DNA from: Kordiimonas pumila | GTDB taxonomy: Bacteria > Pseudomonadota > Alphaproteobacteria > Sphingomonadales > Kordiimonadaceae | Length of the DNA: 64,000 nt | Direction of reading: 5' to 3' | Assembly (NCBI RefSeq): GCF_015240255.1 | Contig: NZ_CP061205.1 | Span: 2,625,501 to 2,689,500 of the forward strand | In this document: positions 37,516 through 45,548 of the stretch, one piece after another | How positions within the stretch are numbered: the first letter of the stretch is position 1 | Layout: each line of letters starts with the position of its first letter | The notes under the pieces: generated by a model | Told to the model about the DNA's origin: nothing | The model's input: only the letters and a program-made list of their open reading frames with translations | Databases searched by the model: none | Position numbers and translations under genes: made by a program

Positions 37516-38655
37516 CTAATAACCACTTTTGCGGGCGAACTGGTCTGCATGGTAATTATAATCCCCATACAGGTTTTGCAGTACCCGAGCCCTTTTGATA
37601 TAAAAGCCCATGTCAAATTCATCTGTCATACCAATACCGCCATGCATCTGAATGGCCTCATTGGTAGCAAGCTCAACTGTTTTGCAAGCACGTGCCTTTG
37701 CAATATTAGAAAGAGCACCGGGGCCTTGCGGGCTGTCAGAGCTCTGTAATGCTTTTAAAATAGCGGAGCGTGTTACTTCAATTTCACTAAAAAGTTTGGC
37801 TGCCCGGTGTTGAAGCCCCTGAAAGCTACCGATAAGCACACCGAACTGCTTGCGCTCTTTAAGGTATGAGACCGTCTTATCAAGGCAGTGCTGCGCAATG
37901 CCCAGCAGTTCGGCTGCGATAACTACATTGGCTTTTTCCAGGATAACGTTCAAAGCATCAAGCGCTGTGCCTTCTTTGCCCAGCAAAGCGCTTTCTTGTA
38001 CCACAACACCTTCAAATGTAAGTTTGGCCCATCCTCGGCTATCAGCCATAACAACAGGATCAACAATGAGCCCCTTCGTGCCACGGTCAACTATGAAGAG
38101 GCTAAAGCCACCATGCTCATTACCCTTTTTGTCAGGTGTGCGAGCTAGTACAATGATTTTATCTACAGTGGCACCTTCTGGCACAAATGTTTTCATGCCA
38201 GATAGCTTATATCCACCTGCTATAGCTTCAGCTTTCAGCGTACTAGATGCCGGGCTATGGTGCCCTGTTTCATCCACAGCAAGTGTAGCTGTTATTTCGC
38301 CGCCAGACAAAAGCGGTAAAAGTGTTTCTTTTTGATCGTCTGTTCCCAATAAGGAAATAAGCGGCGCAGCAATAACCGCGCTTGCCAAAAACGGTGACGC
38401 CGAGAGGTTTTTACCAATTTCTTCGGCAAGAACACCTGCCCCTACATACCCAAAAGAAAGCCCGCCGTGGTTTTCATCCACCAATAGCCCGGCAAAGCCC
38501 ATTTCTGCCATTTCCTGCCATAAAGCAGGGTTATAGCCTGTTTCACTGCGATCATCGCGCAATCGGCGCAGTTCTGAAACCGGTGCTTTCGTTTCAAAAA
38601 AACCTTCAGCAGAATCTTTAAGGAGCTGTTGTTCTTCGTTTAATAATAATACCAT
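37516..38655 (-). CDS. acyl-CoA dehydrogenase, probable second subunit
   Basis: A 379-residue acyl-CoA dehydrogenase-fold protein with N-terminal helical, middle beta and C-terminal helical domains. The FAD-contacting QFGVLIGSFQGLQHR stretch and QMHGGIGMTDEFDMG are clear. The middle-domain substrate loop is degenerate (ATLAVDETGH instead of a TEP..GSD motif), as in the non-catalytic partner of heteromeric acyl-CoA dehydrogenases. The adjacent upstream gene, 11 bases away, encodes a full-motif enzyme, so an alpha2-beta2 complex is inferred. Confidence 0.85.
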   Translation of the reverse strand: MVLLLNEEQQLLKDSAEGFFETKAPVSELRRLRDDRSETGYNPALWQEMAEMGFAGLLVDENHGGLSFGYVGAGVLAEEIGKNLSASPFLASAVIAAPLISLLGTDDQKETLLPLLSGGEITATLAVDETGHHSPASSTLKAEAIAGGYKLSGMKTFVPEGATVDKIIVLARTPDKKGNEHGGFSLFIVDRGTKGLIVDPVVMADSRGWAKLTFEGVVVQESALLGKEGTALDALNVILEKANVVIAAELLGIAQHCLDKTVSYLKERKQFGVLIGSFQGLQHRAAKLFSEIEVTRSAILKALQSSDSPQGPGALSNIAKARACKTVELATNEAIQMHGGIGMTDEFDMGFYIKRARVLQNLYGDYNYHADQFARKSGY

Positions 38656-38666
38656 CTATCAACCCC

Positions 38667-39836
38667 TTAAGCTGGCAGGTCCAAAATACGCTTGGAAATA
38701 ATGTTCAATTGCACTTCTGACGTACCGCCTTCAATAGAATTGCCTTTACTGCGCAACCAGCTTTTTGCCAGTTCACCATTGTTGGAAAACTGCCCTTCCC
38801 ACTCGAACGCATCAGAGCCAGCAGCTTTTAAAACCAGCTCGTTTCTATCTTTATTTAGCTCTGTTCCATAATATTTGAGCATAGAAGAAAAGGCGCCCAG
38901 ACTTGCGCCTGCTTTTGCTTCATCAGCGGCTCGCTCAAGCGTTATAAGAAATGCAGCGCGGTCTATTTCATGCTCGGCAATTTGGTGCCTGAGCATGCCG
39001 TCCTTAAGCCTACCACCTTCAACGCCGCGTTTTTCGACAGCAAGGTCACTCAAGGATACGGTGCCAAACATATCGCTAATAGAGGCACGTTCATGGGTGA
39101 GTAAGTATTTAGCGATCGTCCAGCCGGCACCCTCTGCACCCACCCGGTTTTCTTTGGGCACCATCACACTATCGAAAAAGGTTTCGCAGAACGGTGAATT
39201 ACCAGAGATCAAAGTAATGGGTCGGGTAGAAACGCCTTTGCTTTCCATGTCAAACAAGACAAAGCTTACGCCCAAATGCTTGCTGACAGAAAAATCTGTG
39301 CGTACCAGACAAAAAATCCAATCTGCCTTATCTGCATAACTGGTCCATATTTTCTGGCCCGTTACACAGTAATGATCGCCCTTGTCTTCAGCTTTTGTCG
39401 CCAAACTTGCAAGGTCTGACCCGGCGTTTGGTTCTGAATAGCCTTGGCACCAGCGAATTTCCCCGCGCGCAATTTTCGGGAGATGCTCAAGCTTTTGTTC
39501 TTCCGTACCAAATTCAAGCAATGCTGGCCCTAGCATCCATATACCAAAACTTGAGAGTGGTGAGCGGGCACCAATACGCTGCATTTCTTCCGAGAGAACT
39601 TTAGCTTCAGCTTTTGTTAGGCCGCCGCCGCCGTATTCCTTTGGCCATGTGGGAACAGTCCAGCCTTTTGCGCCCATACGCTCTAACCACAGCTTTTGGT
39701 CATCCGACTGAAAAACAAATTTTCTACCGCCCCAGCAAGTATCTGCATCATTCTGAATTGGTGTACGCATCAAGGATGGGCAGTTTTCTGCAAGCCATAC
39801 TCGTGTTTCACTACGGAATTTTTCCAAGTCGCTCAT
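38667..39836 (-). CDS. acyl-CoA dehydrogenase
   Basis: A 389-residue acyl-CoA dehydrogenase. It has the canonical substrate/FAD loop QGYSEPNAGSDLASL, the KIWTSYADKADW strand and the C-terminal GNSIEGGTSEVQLNII segment. The sequence style is that of the FadE-type enzymes in steroid and branched-chain degradation clusters, which pair with a second subunit such as the one encoded next. It is the first gene of the leftward cluster. A 25-base inverted repeat lies 15 bases before its start. Confidence 0.9.
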   Translation of the reverse strand: MSDLEKFRSETRVWLAENCPSLMRTPIQNDADTCWGGRKFVFQSDDQKLWLERMGAKGWTVPTWPKEYGGGGLTKAEAKVLSEEMQRIGARSPLSSFGIWMLGPALLEFGTEEQKLEHLPKIARGEIRWCQGYSEPNAGSDLASLATKAEDKGDHYCVTGQKIWTSYADKADWIFCLVRTDFSVSKHLGVSFVLFDMESKGVSTRPITLISGNSPFCETFFDSVMVPKENRVGAEGAGWTIAKYLLTHERASISDMFGTVSLSDLAVEKRGVEGGRLKDGMLRHQIAEHEIDRAAFLITLERAADEAKAGASLGAFSSMLKYYGTELNKDRNELVLKAAGSDAFEWEGQFSNNGELAKSWLRSKGNSIEGGTSEVQLNIISKRILDLPA

Positions 39837-39850
39837 ATTTTATCCACAAT

Positions 39851-39875
39851 TCCTATAAGATTTTATCTTGTAGGA
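39851..39875. promoter_or_regulatory. 25-base inverted repeat before the acyl-CoA dehydrogenase operon
   Basis: TCCTATAAGAT-TTT-ATCTTGTAGGA has arms matching at 10 of 11 positions. It sits 15 bases upstream of the first codon in the divergent region shared with the aldolase-family gene. It could be a repressor operator or a leader hairpin near the ribosome site. No promoter hexamers were convincing here. Confidence 0.5.
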
Positions 39876-39983
39876 GTGAAATCGTCCGCAAGCGCCCTAA
39901 GTCAAGAATAGAAAGTATATTTTTTACGTTTCGCCCAATATTATGGCGATTATGAAAATGTTGAATAGCGAAAGGGGAAAGCA

Positions 39984-40760
39984 ATGGAAACGGGGAAAAT
40001 AGACATACCATCACTGAAAGATCAGGTCTCGGATATAGAATGGGAAGCGCGGATAAATTTGGCCGCAGCATACCGCCTCTGTGCATACTTTGGCTGGGAT
40101 GACCTTATTTACACACACCTATCAGCCCGCGTACCTGGCACAGAAGACCAGTTTTTAATAAACCCCCTTGGCGTGATGTTTGAAGAGATGACAGCTTCTG
40201 CCTTGTTAAAGGTTGATACAAACGGCCAAAAACTTATGGATACACCGCTCTTTCCAAATGCTGCTGGGTTTGTTATTCACAGCGCTATCCATCAGGCAAG
40301 AGATGATGCGCACTGTATAATTCATCTGCACACGGATTATGGTATTGCCGTTTCCAATCAAGCAGACGGCCTTTTACCTATGTGCCAGTCAGCCATTCCG
40401 CCGTGGCTTGTTGTTGCCTACCACGACTATGAGGGCTTTGCTGTCAATGACGGTGAAAAGCAGCGCCTTGTAGCTGATATAGGAAGCAAAAATGCTTTAA
40501 TTCTGCGCAATCACGGTACCCTAACAGCCGCATCTACAATACCGCAGGCTTTCGAGTTAATGTACTTTCTTGAAAAAGCTTGCCGAATTCAGATATTAAG
40601 CCAGTCAACAGGGCAAAAACTTTATCAGCCAAGTAAAGAAAGTGTCGACAACGCCGTTAGAGATCTTAGAGTAGTTGCAGGCGCTAAAGGTGCCGACAAC
40701 CTTGTCTGGCCTGCTTTACTGCGTAAAATGGACAGGCTAGACTCCAGTTTTCGCTTTTGA
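39984..40760 (+). CDS. class II aldolase/adducin-family protein
   Basis: A 258-residue member of the class II aldolase/adducin family. The metal-binding histidines are in the HLHTD pair and RNHGTL, and the family start (RINLAAAYRLCAYFGWDDLIYTHLSAR) is typical. Members cleave or decarboxylate phosphorylated sugars, but many in lipid clusters have no assigned reaction. The purine-rich AGGGG before the ATG is a good ribosome site. It is divergent from the acyl-CoA dehydrogenases and just before a thioesterase gene. Confidence 0.85.
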   Translation: METGKIDIPSLKDQVSDIEWEARINLAAAYRLCAYFGWDDLIYTHLSARVPGTEDQFLINPLGVMFEEMTASALLKVDTNGQKLMDTPLFPNAAGFVIHSAIHQARDDAHCIIHLHTDYGIAVSNQADGLLPMCQSAIPPWLVVAYHDYEGFAVNDGEKQRLVADIGSKNALILRNHGTLTAASTIPQAFELMYFLEKACRIQILSQSTGQKLYQPSKESVDNAVRDLRVVAGAKGADNLVWPALLRKMDRLDSSFRF

Positions 40761-40768
40761 AGGTGTAT

Positions 40769-41632
40769 ATGAGTTATCTACAAAATCTAATTACCAAAAT
40801 GAAACTGGAGCGCTTGGACACGCTCCTTTTTCGTGGGCACCCAAATGAATGGCCAAATAGCCATGTATTTGGCGGGCATGTTGTGGCACAGGCTATGGAA
40901 GCAGCTAACCACACTGTTGACCCCAGCTTTAAAATCCATTCACTGCACTGTTATTTTTTGCGCCCCGGCATTTCCGGTCAGGCTATCATTTACGATGTTG
41001 ACCCCATTAGGGATGGCCGCAGTTTTGTAACACGCCGGGTGGTCGCCATTCAAAACGGTGAAGCCATTTTCAATATTGCCATATCCTACCATAGCGGCGA
41101 AGAAGGCCTTTCTCACCAGATCAACATGTCCAAATCGGTGCCCAAACCTGAAGACCTCGATGACGACGAAGCCTATAATGCTAAACTATTCGAGGCCTAT
41201 ACCAAAACAGCGCCAGTAAACCTGTATATGCCCTTTGAAATGCGATCGATTGACAGGCTAGACCCTATCAACCCCATGCCAAAAGACCCGGTCACAGGGG
41301 GCTACTGGTTCCGCTTAAAAGAAAAAATAGGCGACGACCAAAATTTACACTCGCAGTTACTTGCTTATATCTCTGACTTTGCATTCTTGAGCAGTAGCCT
41401 TCGCCCTCACGCCATGACACCGCTAGACCCAAAGCTTAAAACGGTTGCAAGTCTTGACCACACCATGTGGTACCATGAAGATAATTTCAGAGTTGATGAG
41501 TGGATTTATTACCAAACAGAAGGATACTGGTCTGGCCATGGGCGCGGGCTTGCTCGTGGGGCGCTTTATGCGGCCAATGGCACCCTTTTAGCTTCAACAT
41601 CACAAGAGTGTCTGCTTAGGCTGAAAAAATAA
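40769..41632 (+). CDS. tesB: acyl-CoA thioesterase II
   Basis: A 287-residue double hot-dog thioesterase that frees CoA from acyl-CoAs, relieving CoA trapping when beta-oxidation stalls. Family segments are clear: FGGHVVAQAMEAAN, HSLHCYFLRPG, RDGRSFVTRRVVAIQNGEAIF, the late SLDHTMWYHEDNF and GHGRGLARGALYAANGTLLAS. The ATG at 40769 with GAAGG before it is chosen over a TTG overlapping the aldolase stop. It is in an operon with the aldolase-family gene and convergent with a methyltransferase gene. Confidence 0.92.
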   Translation: MSYLQNLITKMKLERLDTLLFRGHPNEWPNSHVFGGHVVAQAMEAANHTVDPSFKIHSLHCYFLRPGISGQAIIYDVDPIRDGRSFVTRRVVAIQNGEAIFNIAISYHSGEEGLSHQINMSKSVPKPEDLDDDEAYNAKLFEAYTKTAPVNLYMPFEMRSIDRLDPINPMPKDPVTGGYWFRLKEKIGDDQNLHSQLLAYISDFAFLSSSLRPHAMTPLDPKLKTVASLDHTMWYHEDNFRVDEWIYYQTEGYWSGHGRGLARGALYAANGTLLASTSQECLLRLKK

Positions 41633-41648
41633 ACCCTAACAAGACGCT

Positions 41649-42344
41649 TCAGGTCTTATTCCTGCGCCAAACCATATAGCGAATTTCAACACCACTACGA
41701 ATACTACGGCGCAGGTTAGAGGCCACTTCAATCATATCAAGCGTCTTCATGGCCATTTTCTTTTCATCGTGTTGGGGTTCCCACTCATCAAGACTGAAAT
41801 AGCTATCCCTGATCATCTGGGCTGTTTCTTCCGAAACATTATAATTACCAACATGTTCAAAATATTTACTAAGGGTGTTCCTTTTTTTAGGCAACTTGTT
41901 TGAAACTTGGGAATATACAAAATACCCACCCGGTTTTATAATGCTCTGCACTTCTGCAGTCCATTCTTGCCGTTCGCGGAACGCTCTTAAGTCATCCATA
42001 CAAAACAAAGCTGAATAACTCATTTTACTGCGCCTTATTGGCTCATTCAAATGGCTTACCGGCAAAATTTTAAGCGAACCAATATCGCCGAAATGCTTCC
42101 TTATATGATTGGTGCACTCATCGCGCCCTTCATAGGCATCAACAATATGGCCACGTTCAAGAAGCGTTTTCAAAAGCCTGCCACCACCGGGGCCAATAAC
42201 CCCGATTTGGGATCGCTCTTTCAAATCCTGAAACATAGCCATTGTTTCAAAAACTGAAAGGCTAATCGGGCGCTCGCAATAATCCATATCCTGCCCATTA
42301 AAGAGCAAGTCAAGGGCTAGCGAAAAGGCGATACGTTCTGTCAT
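41649..42344 (-). CDS. class I SAM-dependent methyltransferase, unknown substrate
   Basis: A 231-residue protein with a SAM-binding motif I (IGVIGPGGGRLL, about 47-58), an acidic motif ending strand 2 (VDAYEG) and a post-motif ALFCMDDLRAF. After it comes KPGGYFVYSQV, as in Rossmann-like methyltransferases. The C-terminal WEPQHDEKK region and the basic tail are not familiar. It lies 75 bases after the phosphotransferase gene and may be the last gene of that operon. Substrate unknown. Confidence 0.65.
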   Translation of the reverse strand: MTERIAFSLALDLLFNGQDMDYCERPISLSVFETMAMFQDLKERSQIGVIGPGGGRLLKTLLERGHIVDAYEGRDECTNHIRKHFGDIGSLKILPVSHLNEPIRRSKMSYSALFCMDDLRAFRERQEWTAEVQSIIKPGGYFVYSQVSNKLPKKRNTLSKYFEHVGNYNVSEETAQMIRDSYFSLDEWEPQHDEKKMAMKTLDMIEVASNLRRSIRSGVEIRYMVWRRNKT

Positions 42345-42419
42345 ACACCCTTTGTACAGGATAGTTCGTTAGCACTTTATAAACAAATCCAGACAATTGA
42401 ACATTTTTATGAAAAATAA

Positions 42420-43499
42420 TTAGATATCTGATTTTTCAATTAGGCTACGGGCATAATTACCCAGTAAATTGGTTCGTTTACCAAAAGCTGCAAAGGCAGG
42501 GTTTTTAGTCTGCCCGTGATAATAGCGGTAATAGATTTGCTGTAATATAACGGCTAACCGGAAAACGCCGTAAACATGGTAGTAAGCAAAGCCTTTAAGG
42601 TCATATCCTGTCGCTTTTTCATAAAGCTCACATATTTCCTCGCGCCGCAGCATACCCGGTGCATTGCATGGCTGCATACGCATATTGATAAGCTCCTCCG
42701 GGTCACCGTCCTGCGACCAGTAAGCCAGCGTATTTCCTAGGTCCATCAAGGGGTCACCAAGCGCGCTTATTTCCCAATCCAGAATAGCCTTTATTTCAAA
42801 GGGGTTGTTTTCACATAAAATAACATTGTCCAACCTGTAATCACCGTGTAAAATAGAATGCCCCACCTCTCCAGAAGGCATCTTTTCAACGAGCCATTTC
42901 CGCACATCTTCAAAACTCTCAACATCGTCGGTTACGGCACGTTCATACCGGCTATTCCAGCCAAGAATCTGCCGTTCAACATAACCCTCCGGCTTACCAA
43001 AATCATCAAGCCCGATAGCTTTAAAATCAACTTTATGCAGGTCTATCAATCGGTTAAAAAAGGATAGGCACAATTTACGGCCTTCTTCCGCACCAAAGTG
43101 CCAGTCAGCGGGAATATCACGCTCAAGCTTGCGGCCTTCTACCTGCTCCATCACATAGAACTCTGCACCAAGCGGGCTTTCTTCGTCTGTCATATGAAAA
43201 TAGGTGTGTGGCACAGCGGGAAATGCAGGCTTAATCGCATTCATTACCCGGTATTCCCTGATCATGCTGTGACCAGACTTTGGCCGCGTGCCAAAGGGTG
43301 GGCGGCGCAGCACCAGATTACGGTCATTATACTGAATGGAATATGTAAGGTTTGAATGACCGCTAGCAAACTGCCGAATAACCGGTGTCCCCACCAGCCC
43401 GCTGATACGATCCTTTAGAATTGTATCAATCTGCTTCGCATCAAGTTCTTCACCTTCACGGACCTTAACCGTTTTGTTCAGTTCTTCGCTCACCACCAT
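42420..43499 (-). CDS. APH-family phosphotransferase, ACAD10/11 kinase-domain-like
   Basis: A 359-residue kinase-fold protein. The catalytic loop HGDYRLDN (about 218-225) and the metal motif DWE are intact, and the wording ILDWEISALGDPLMDLGNTLAYW is that of the N-terminal kinase domain of ACAD10/ACAD11 and of LvaA. These phosphorylate the 4-hydroxyl of 4-hydroxyacyl-CoA. An antibiotic phosphotransferase role is unlikely given the neighbours. It ends a tight operon, three bases after a short-chain dehydrogenase. No obvious homologue of the small LvaB partner is visible. Confidence 0.88.
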   Translation of the reverse strand: MVVSEELNKTVKVREGEELDAKQIDTILKDRISGLVGTPVIRQFASGHSNLTYSIQYNDRNLVLRRPPFGTRPKSGHSMIREYRVMNAIKPAFPAVPHTYFHMTDEESPLGAEFYVMEQVEGRKLERDIPADWHFGAEEGRKLCLSFFNRLIDLHKVDFKAIGLDDFGKPEGYVERQILGWNSRYERAVTDDVESFEDVRKWLVEKMPSGEVGHSILHGDYRLDNVILCENNPFEIKAILDWEISALGDPLMDLGNTLAYWSQDGDPEELINMRMQPCNAPGMLRREEICELYEKATGYDLKGFAYYHVYGVFRLAVILQQIYYRYYHGQTKNPAFAAFGKRTNLLGNYARSLIEKSDI

Positions 43500-43502
43500 C
43501 CC

Positions 43503-44270
43503 CTATATTGTAACGCCGCCGTCCATAACCAGTGTTGTGCCGGTTGTATAGTCTGCAGCATCTGAAGCCAGATACAGCACGCCGCCAACCATATCTTGAG
43601 GCTGGCCTGAGCGCTGAACAGGAAATGTATCTGTCATCCTTTTTAATTGCTTTTCATCAGCCGTAAACACCTTGGTCATTTTTGTTTCCACAAGCCCGGG
43701 ACAAATAGCATTAACGCGTATTCCGCTGTGGCCATATTCCTGTGCATATGCTTTTGTCATCATGATAAGCGCGGCTTTTGTCATAGAGTATATTGCCCTA
43801 AGTTTTCCGGGCCTGATTCCATCAATGGAGGCTACATTCACAATTGCCCCCTTACCTGCCTCTTTCATAAGCTTCACAGCTTCTGCCGAAAGGTAAAAAG
43901 GCCCCTTAAGGTTTACATCAATTGTTTTATCAAAGGCAGCCTCTGGCGTTTCACCCGCTAACCCATAAAAAGGGTTGGTACCGCCGCAGTTAACAAGCAC
44001 ATCAAGACTACCAAATTCAGCTTTAATCCATTCAAATATAGCCGTTACATCTTGCATCTTGCCCGCGTGGGCGGCTTTAGCTACAGCATCACCGCCATCG
44101 TTTCGAATACTTTCTGCAACCTTTTCACAGGCTTCCTGATCTCGCGATGAAACAATAACTCTGGCGCCGTTTGCAGCAAACGCCCGTACAATTGCTTCCC
44201 CAATACCGCGGGAAGAGCCAGATACAAAAACAACCTTCCCCGTGAAATCCAGTAATTTTGTATAATCCAT
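43503..44270 (-). CDS. SDR-family oxidoreductase
   Basis: A 255-residue short-chain dehydrogenase. The cofactor loop SGSSRGIG is near 16-23, NCGGTNP takes the place of NNAG, a catalytic Ser is in NVASIDG and the Tyr-Lys pair is in IYSMTKAAL. Its start ATG (44270) is preceded by TTAGGAGT. It lies directly before the phosphotransferase gene. In the lva operon an SDR-type enzyme accompanies the kinase and dehydrogenase, so a similar role on a hydroxyacyl-CoA is a reasonable inference. Confidence 0.88.
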   Translation of the reverse strand: MDYTKLLDFTGKVVFVSGSSRGIGEAIVRAFAANGARVIVSSRDQEACEKVAESIRNDGGDAVAKAAHAGKMQDVTAIFEWIKAEFGSLDVLVNCGGTNPFYGLAGETPEAAFDKTIDVNLKGPFYLSAEAVKLMKEAGKGAIVNVASIDGIRPGKLRAIYSMTKAALIMMTKAYAQEYGHSGIRVNAICPGLVETKMTKVFTADEKQLKRMTDTFPVQRSGQPQDMVGGVLYLASDAADYTTGTTLVMDGGVTI

Positions 44271-44280
44271 GTTTTTACTC

Positions 44281-45087
44281 CTAAATAGGCTGCCCTGTGG
44301 TTTCCATTTGTATGCGACGTAACTTACGCATTCCCGCAACCCAGCGGTCATAATCCATAGCTTTATTCTGGAAATACTGTTCCACAGAAGCGTGGGGTCT
44401 AATCATAAACCGCCCTTCCCTCATTTGCGCAAGAACGCGGCTGGCAAATTCATCTGCTTCCATAACACCGTCTACCGCGGCAGAGCTTTTGCCGCCTGCC
44501 CCAGCCGTCATTTTTGACTTCACCGCTTGAGGGCACACACAGCCAACATAAATACCATCATCCCCGTGGGTAATTGCCAGACTTTCCGCAAAACCAACCG
44601 CTGCATGTTTTGTGGTGGAATAAGAAGTATCACCAATCTGGCTTAGAAGGCCGGCGGCAGACGCGGTAATTAAAAAGCCGCCGCTTTTGCGCTCTACCAT
44701 TTTAGGGAGAACAGCACGGCATGCTAGCACATGGGAAAAGACATTAACCTGCCATATCTTCTGCCACTGCTCATTAGTCTGGCTGATCGTTGTCCAGTCA
44801 GGTCCATCCGTAAATAAAATACCAGCATTAGAGCAATATAGATCAATATCACCGTAAGCTGCCTCAAAGTCACCCACCATACCTTGCACAGCTTTTTCAT
44901 CTGTTACATCAAGCTTATAGGCCTTTGCTTTGTCGCCAATACGCCGGGCAACAGCTTGCGCTCCATCAAAATCAATGTCGGCTACAGCAATAGCCTTTGC
45001 GCCAGACGCCACAAACATTTCTGAAAGCGCTGTACCAATACCGCTGGCCGCACCTGTTACCACAATTATTTTATCTTTAACGTCCAC
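44281..45087 (-). CDS. SDR-family oxidoreductase
   Basis: A 268-residue short-chain dehydrogenase. It has TGAASGIG near 11-18, CSNAGILF as the NNAG variant, a catalytic Ser in LITASAAG and the YSTTK pair. The C-terminal extension (MIRPHASVEQYFQNKAMDYD) is longer than in simple reductases and is seen in a subgroup acting on bulky alcohols. GTG at 45087 with GGGGAGAG four bases upstream is the best start; an ATG nine codons earlier overlaps the thioesterase stop. It is part of a six-gene leftward operon. Confidence 0.86.
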   Translation of the reverse strand: MDVKDKIIVVTGAASGIGTALSEMFVASGAKAIAVADIDFDGAQAVARRIGDKAKAYKLDVTDEKAVQGMVGDFEAAYGDIDLYCSNAGILFTDGPDWTTISQTNEQWQKIWQVNVFSHVLACRAVLPKMVERKSGGFLITASAAGLLSQIGDTSYSTTKHAAVGFAESLAITHGDDGIYVGCVCPQAVKSKMTAGAGGKSSAAVDGVMEADEFASRVLAQMREGRFMIRPHASVEQYFQNKAMDYDRWVAGMRKLRRIQMETTGQPI

Positions 45088-45107
45088 TGATCTCTCCCCA
45101 GTCAGTA

Positions 45108-45548
45108 TCACCATGCAAGTTCTATGGTTTCCAGAAGCCTGCGAAACTCATCTGGTAATGAAGTGGGGCGACGTGTCACTTTGTCCACATAAACATGAAT
45201 AAAAAAACCTTGTGCTACAGGCTCGTTTTGCCCTTCTGCAAAAAGGCCAATCTCATAACGCACACTTGAGTTCCCTATGCGAGAAACACCAATGCCAGCC
45301 TGAATTTTTTTAGGGAACTCAACAGGTGCAAAATATTGACAGCCCGTTTCAACCACAAGGCCGATAACCTTGCCTTCATGAATATCAAGCACACCGCCTT
45401 CTATCAAAAAACGGTTAACCGCCGTATCAAAATAACTATAATACACAACATTATTGACATGCCCGTAAATGTCATTATCCATCCAGCGCGTCTGAATTTC
45501 TGCACTGTGACGATAGCTTGATAATAGTCGTTTTTGTGCCGCGCCCAT
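45108..45548 (-). CDS. hot-dog acyl-CoA thioesterase (4HBT type)
   Basis: A 146-residue single hot-dog thioesterase. The catalytic Asp lies in RWMDNDIYGHVNNVVYYSY, the diagnostic 4HBT/YbgC pattern. It hydrolyses short or aromatic acyl-CoAs. Start ATG overlaps the upstream alcohol dehydrogenase stop as TAATG, a sign of coupled translation. It is a second thioesterase in the cluster besides the TesB type, perhaps with different chain-length preference. Confidence 0.88.
   Translation of the reverse strand: MGAAQKRLLSSYRHSAEIQTRWMDNDIYGHVNNVVYYSYFDTAVNRFLIEGGVLDIHEGKVIGLVVETGCQYFAPVEFPKKIQAGIGVSRIGNSSVRYEIGLFAEGQNEPVAQGFFIHVYVDKVTRRPTSLPDEFRRLLETIELAW

Noticed and set aside
42420-43499. Aminoglycoside resistance kinase
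   Set aside because: It has the APH fold, but the motif wording matches the ACAD10/11 and LvaA group, and all neighbours are acyl-CoA enzymes.
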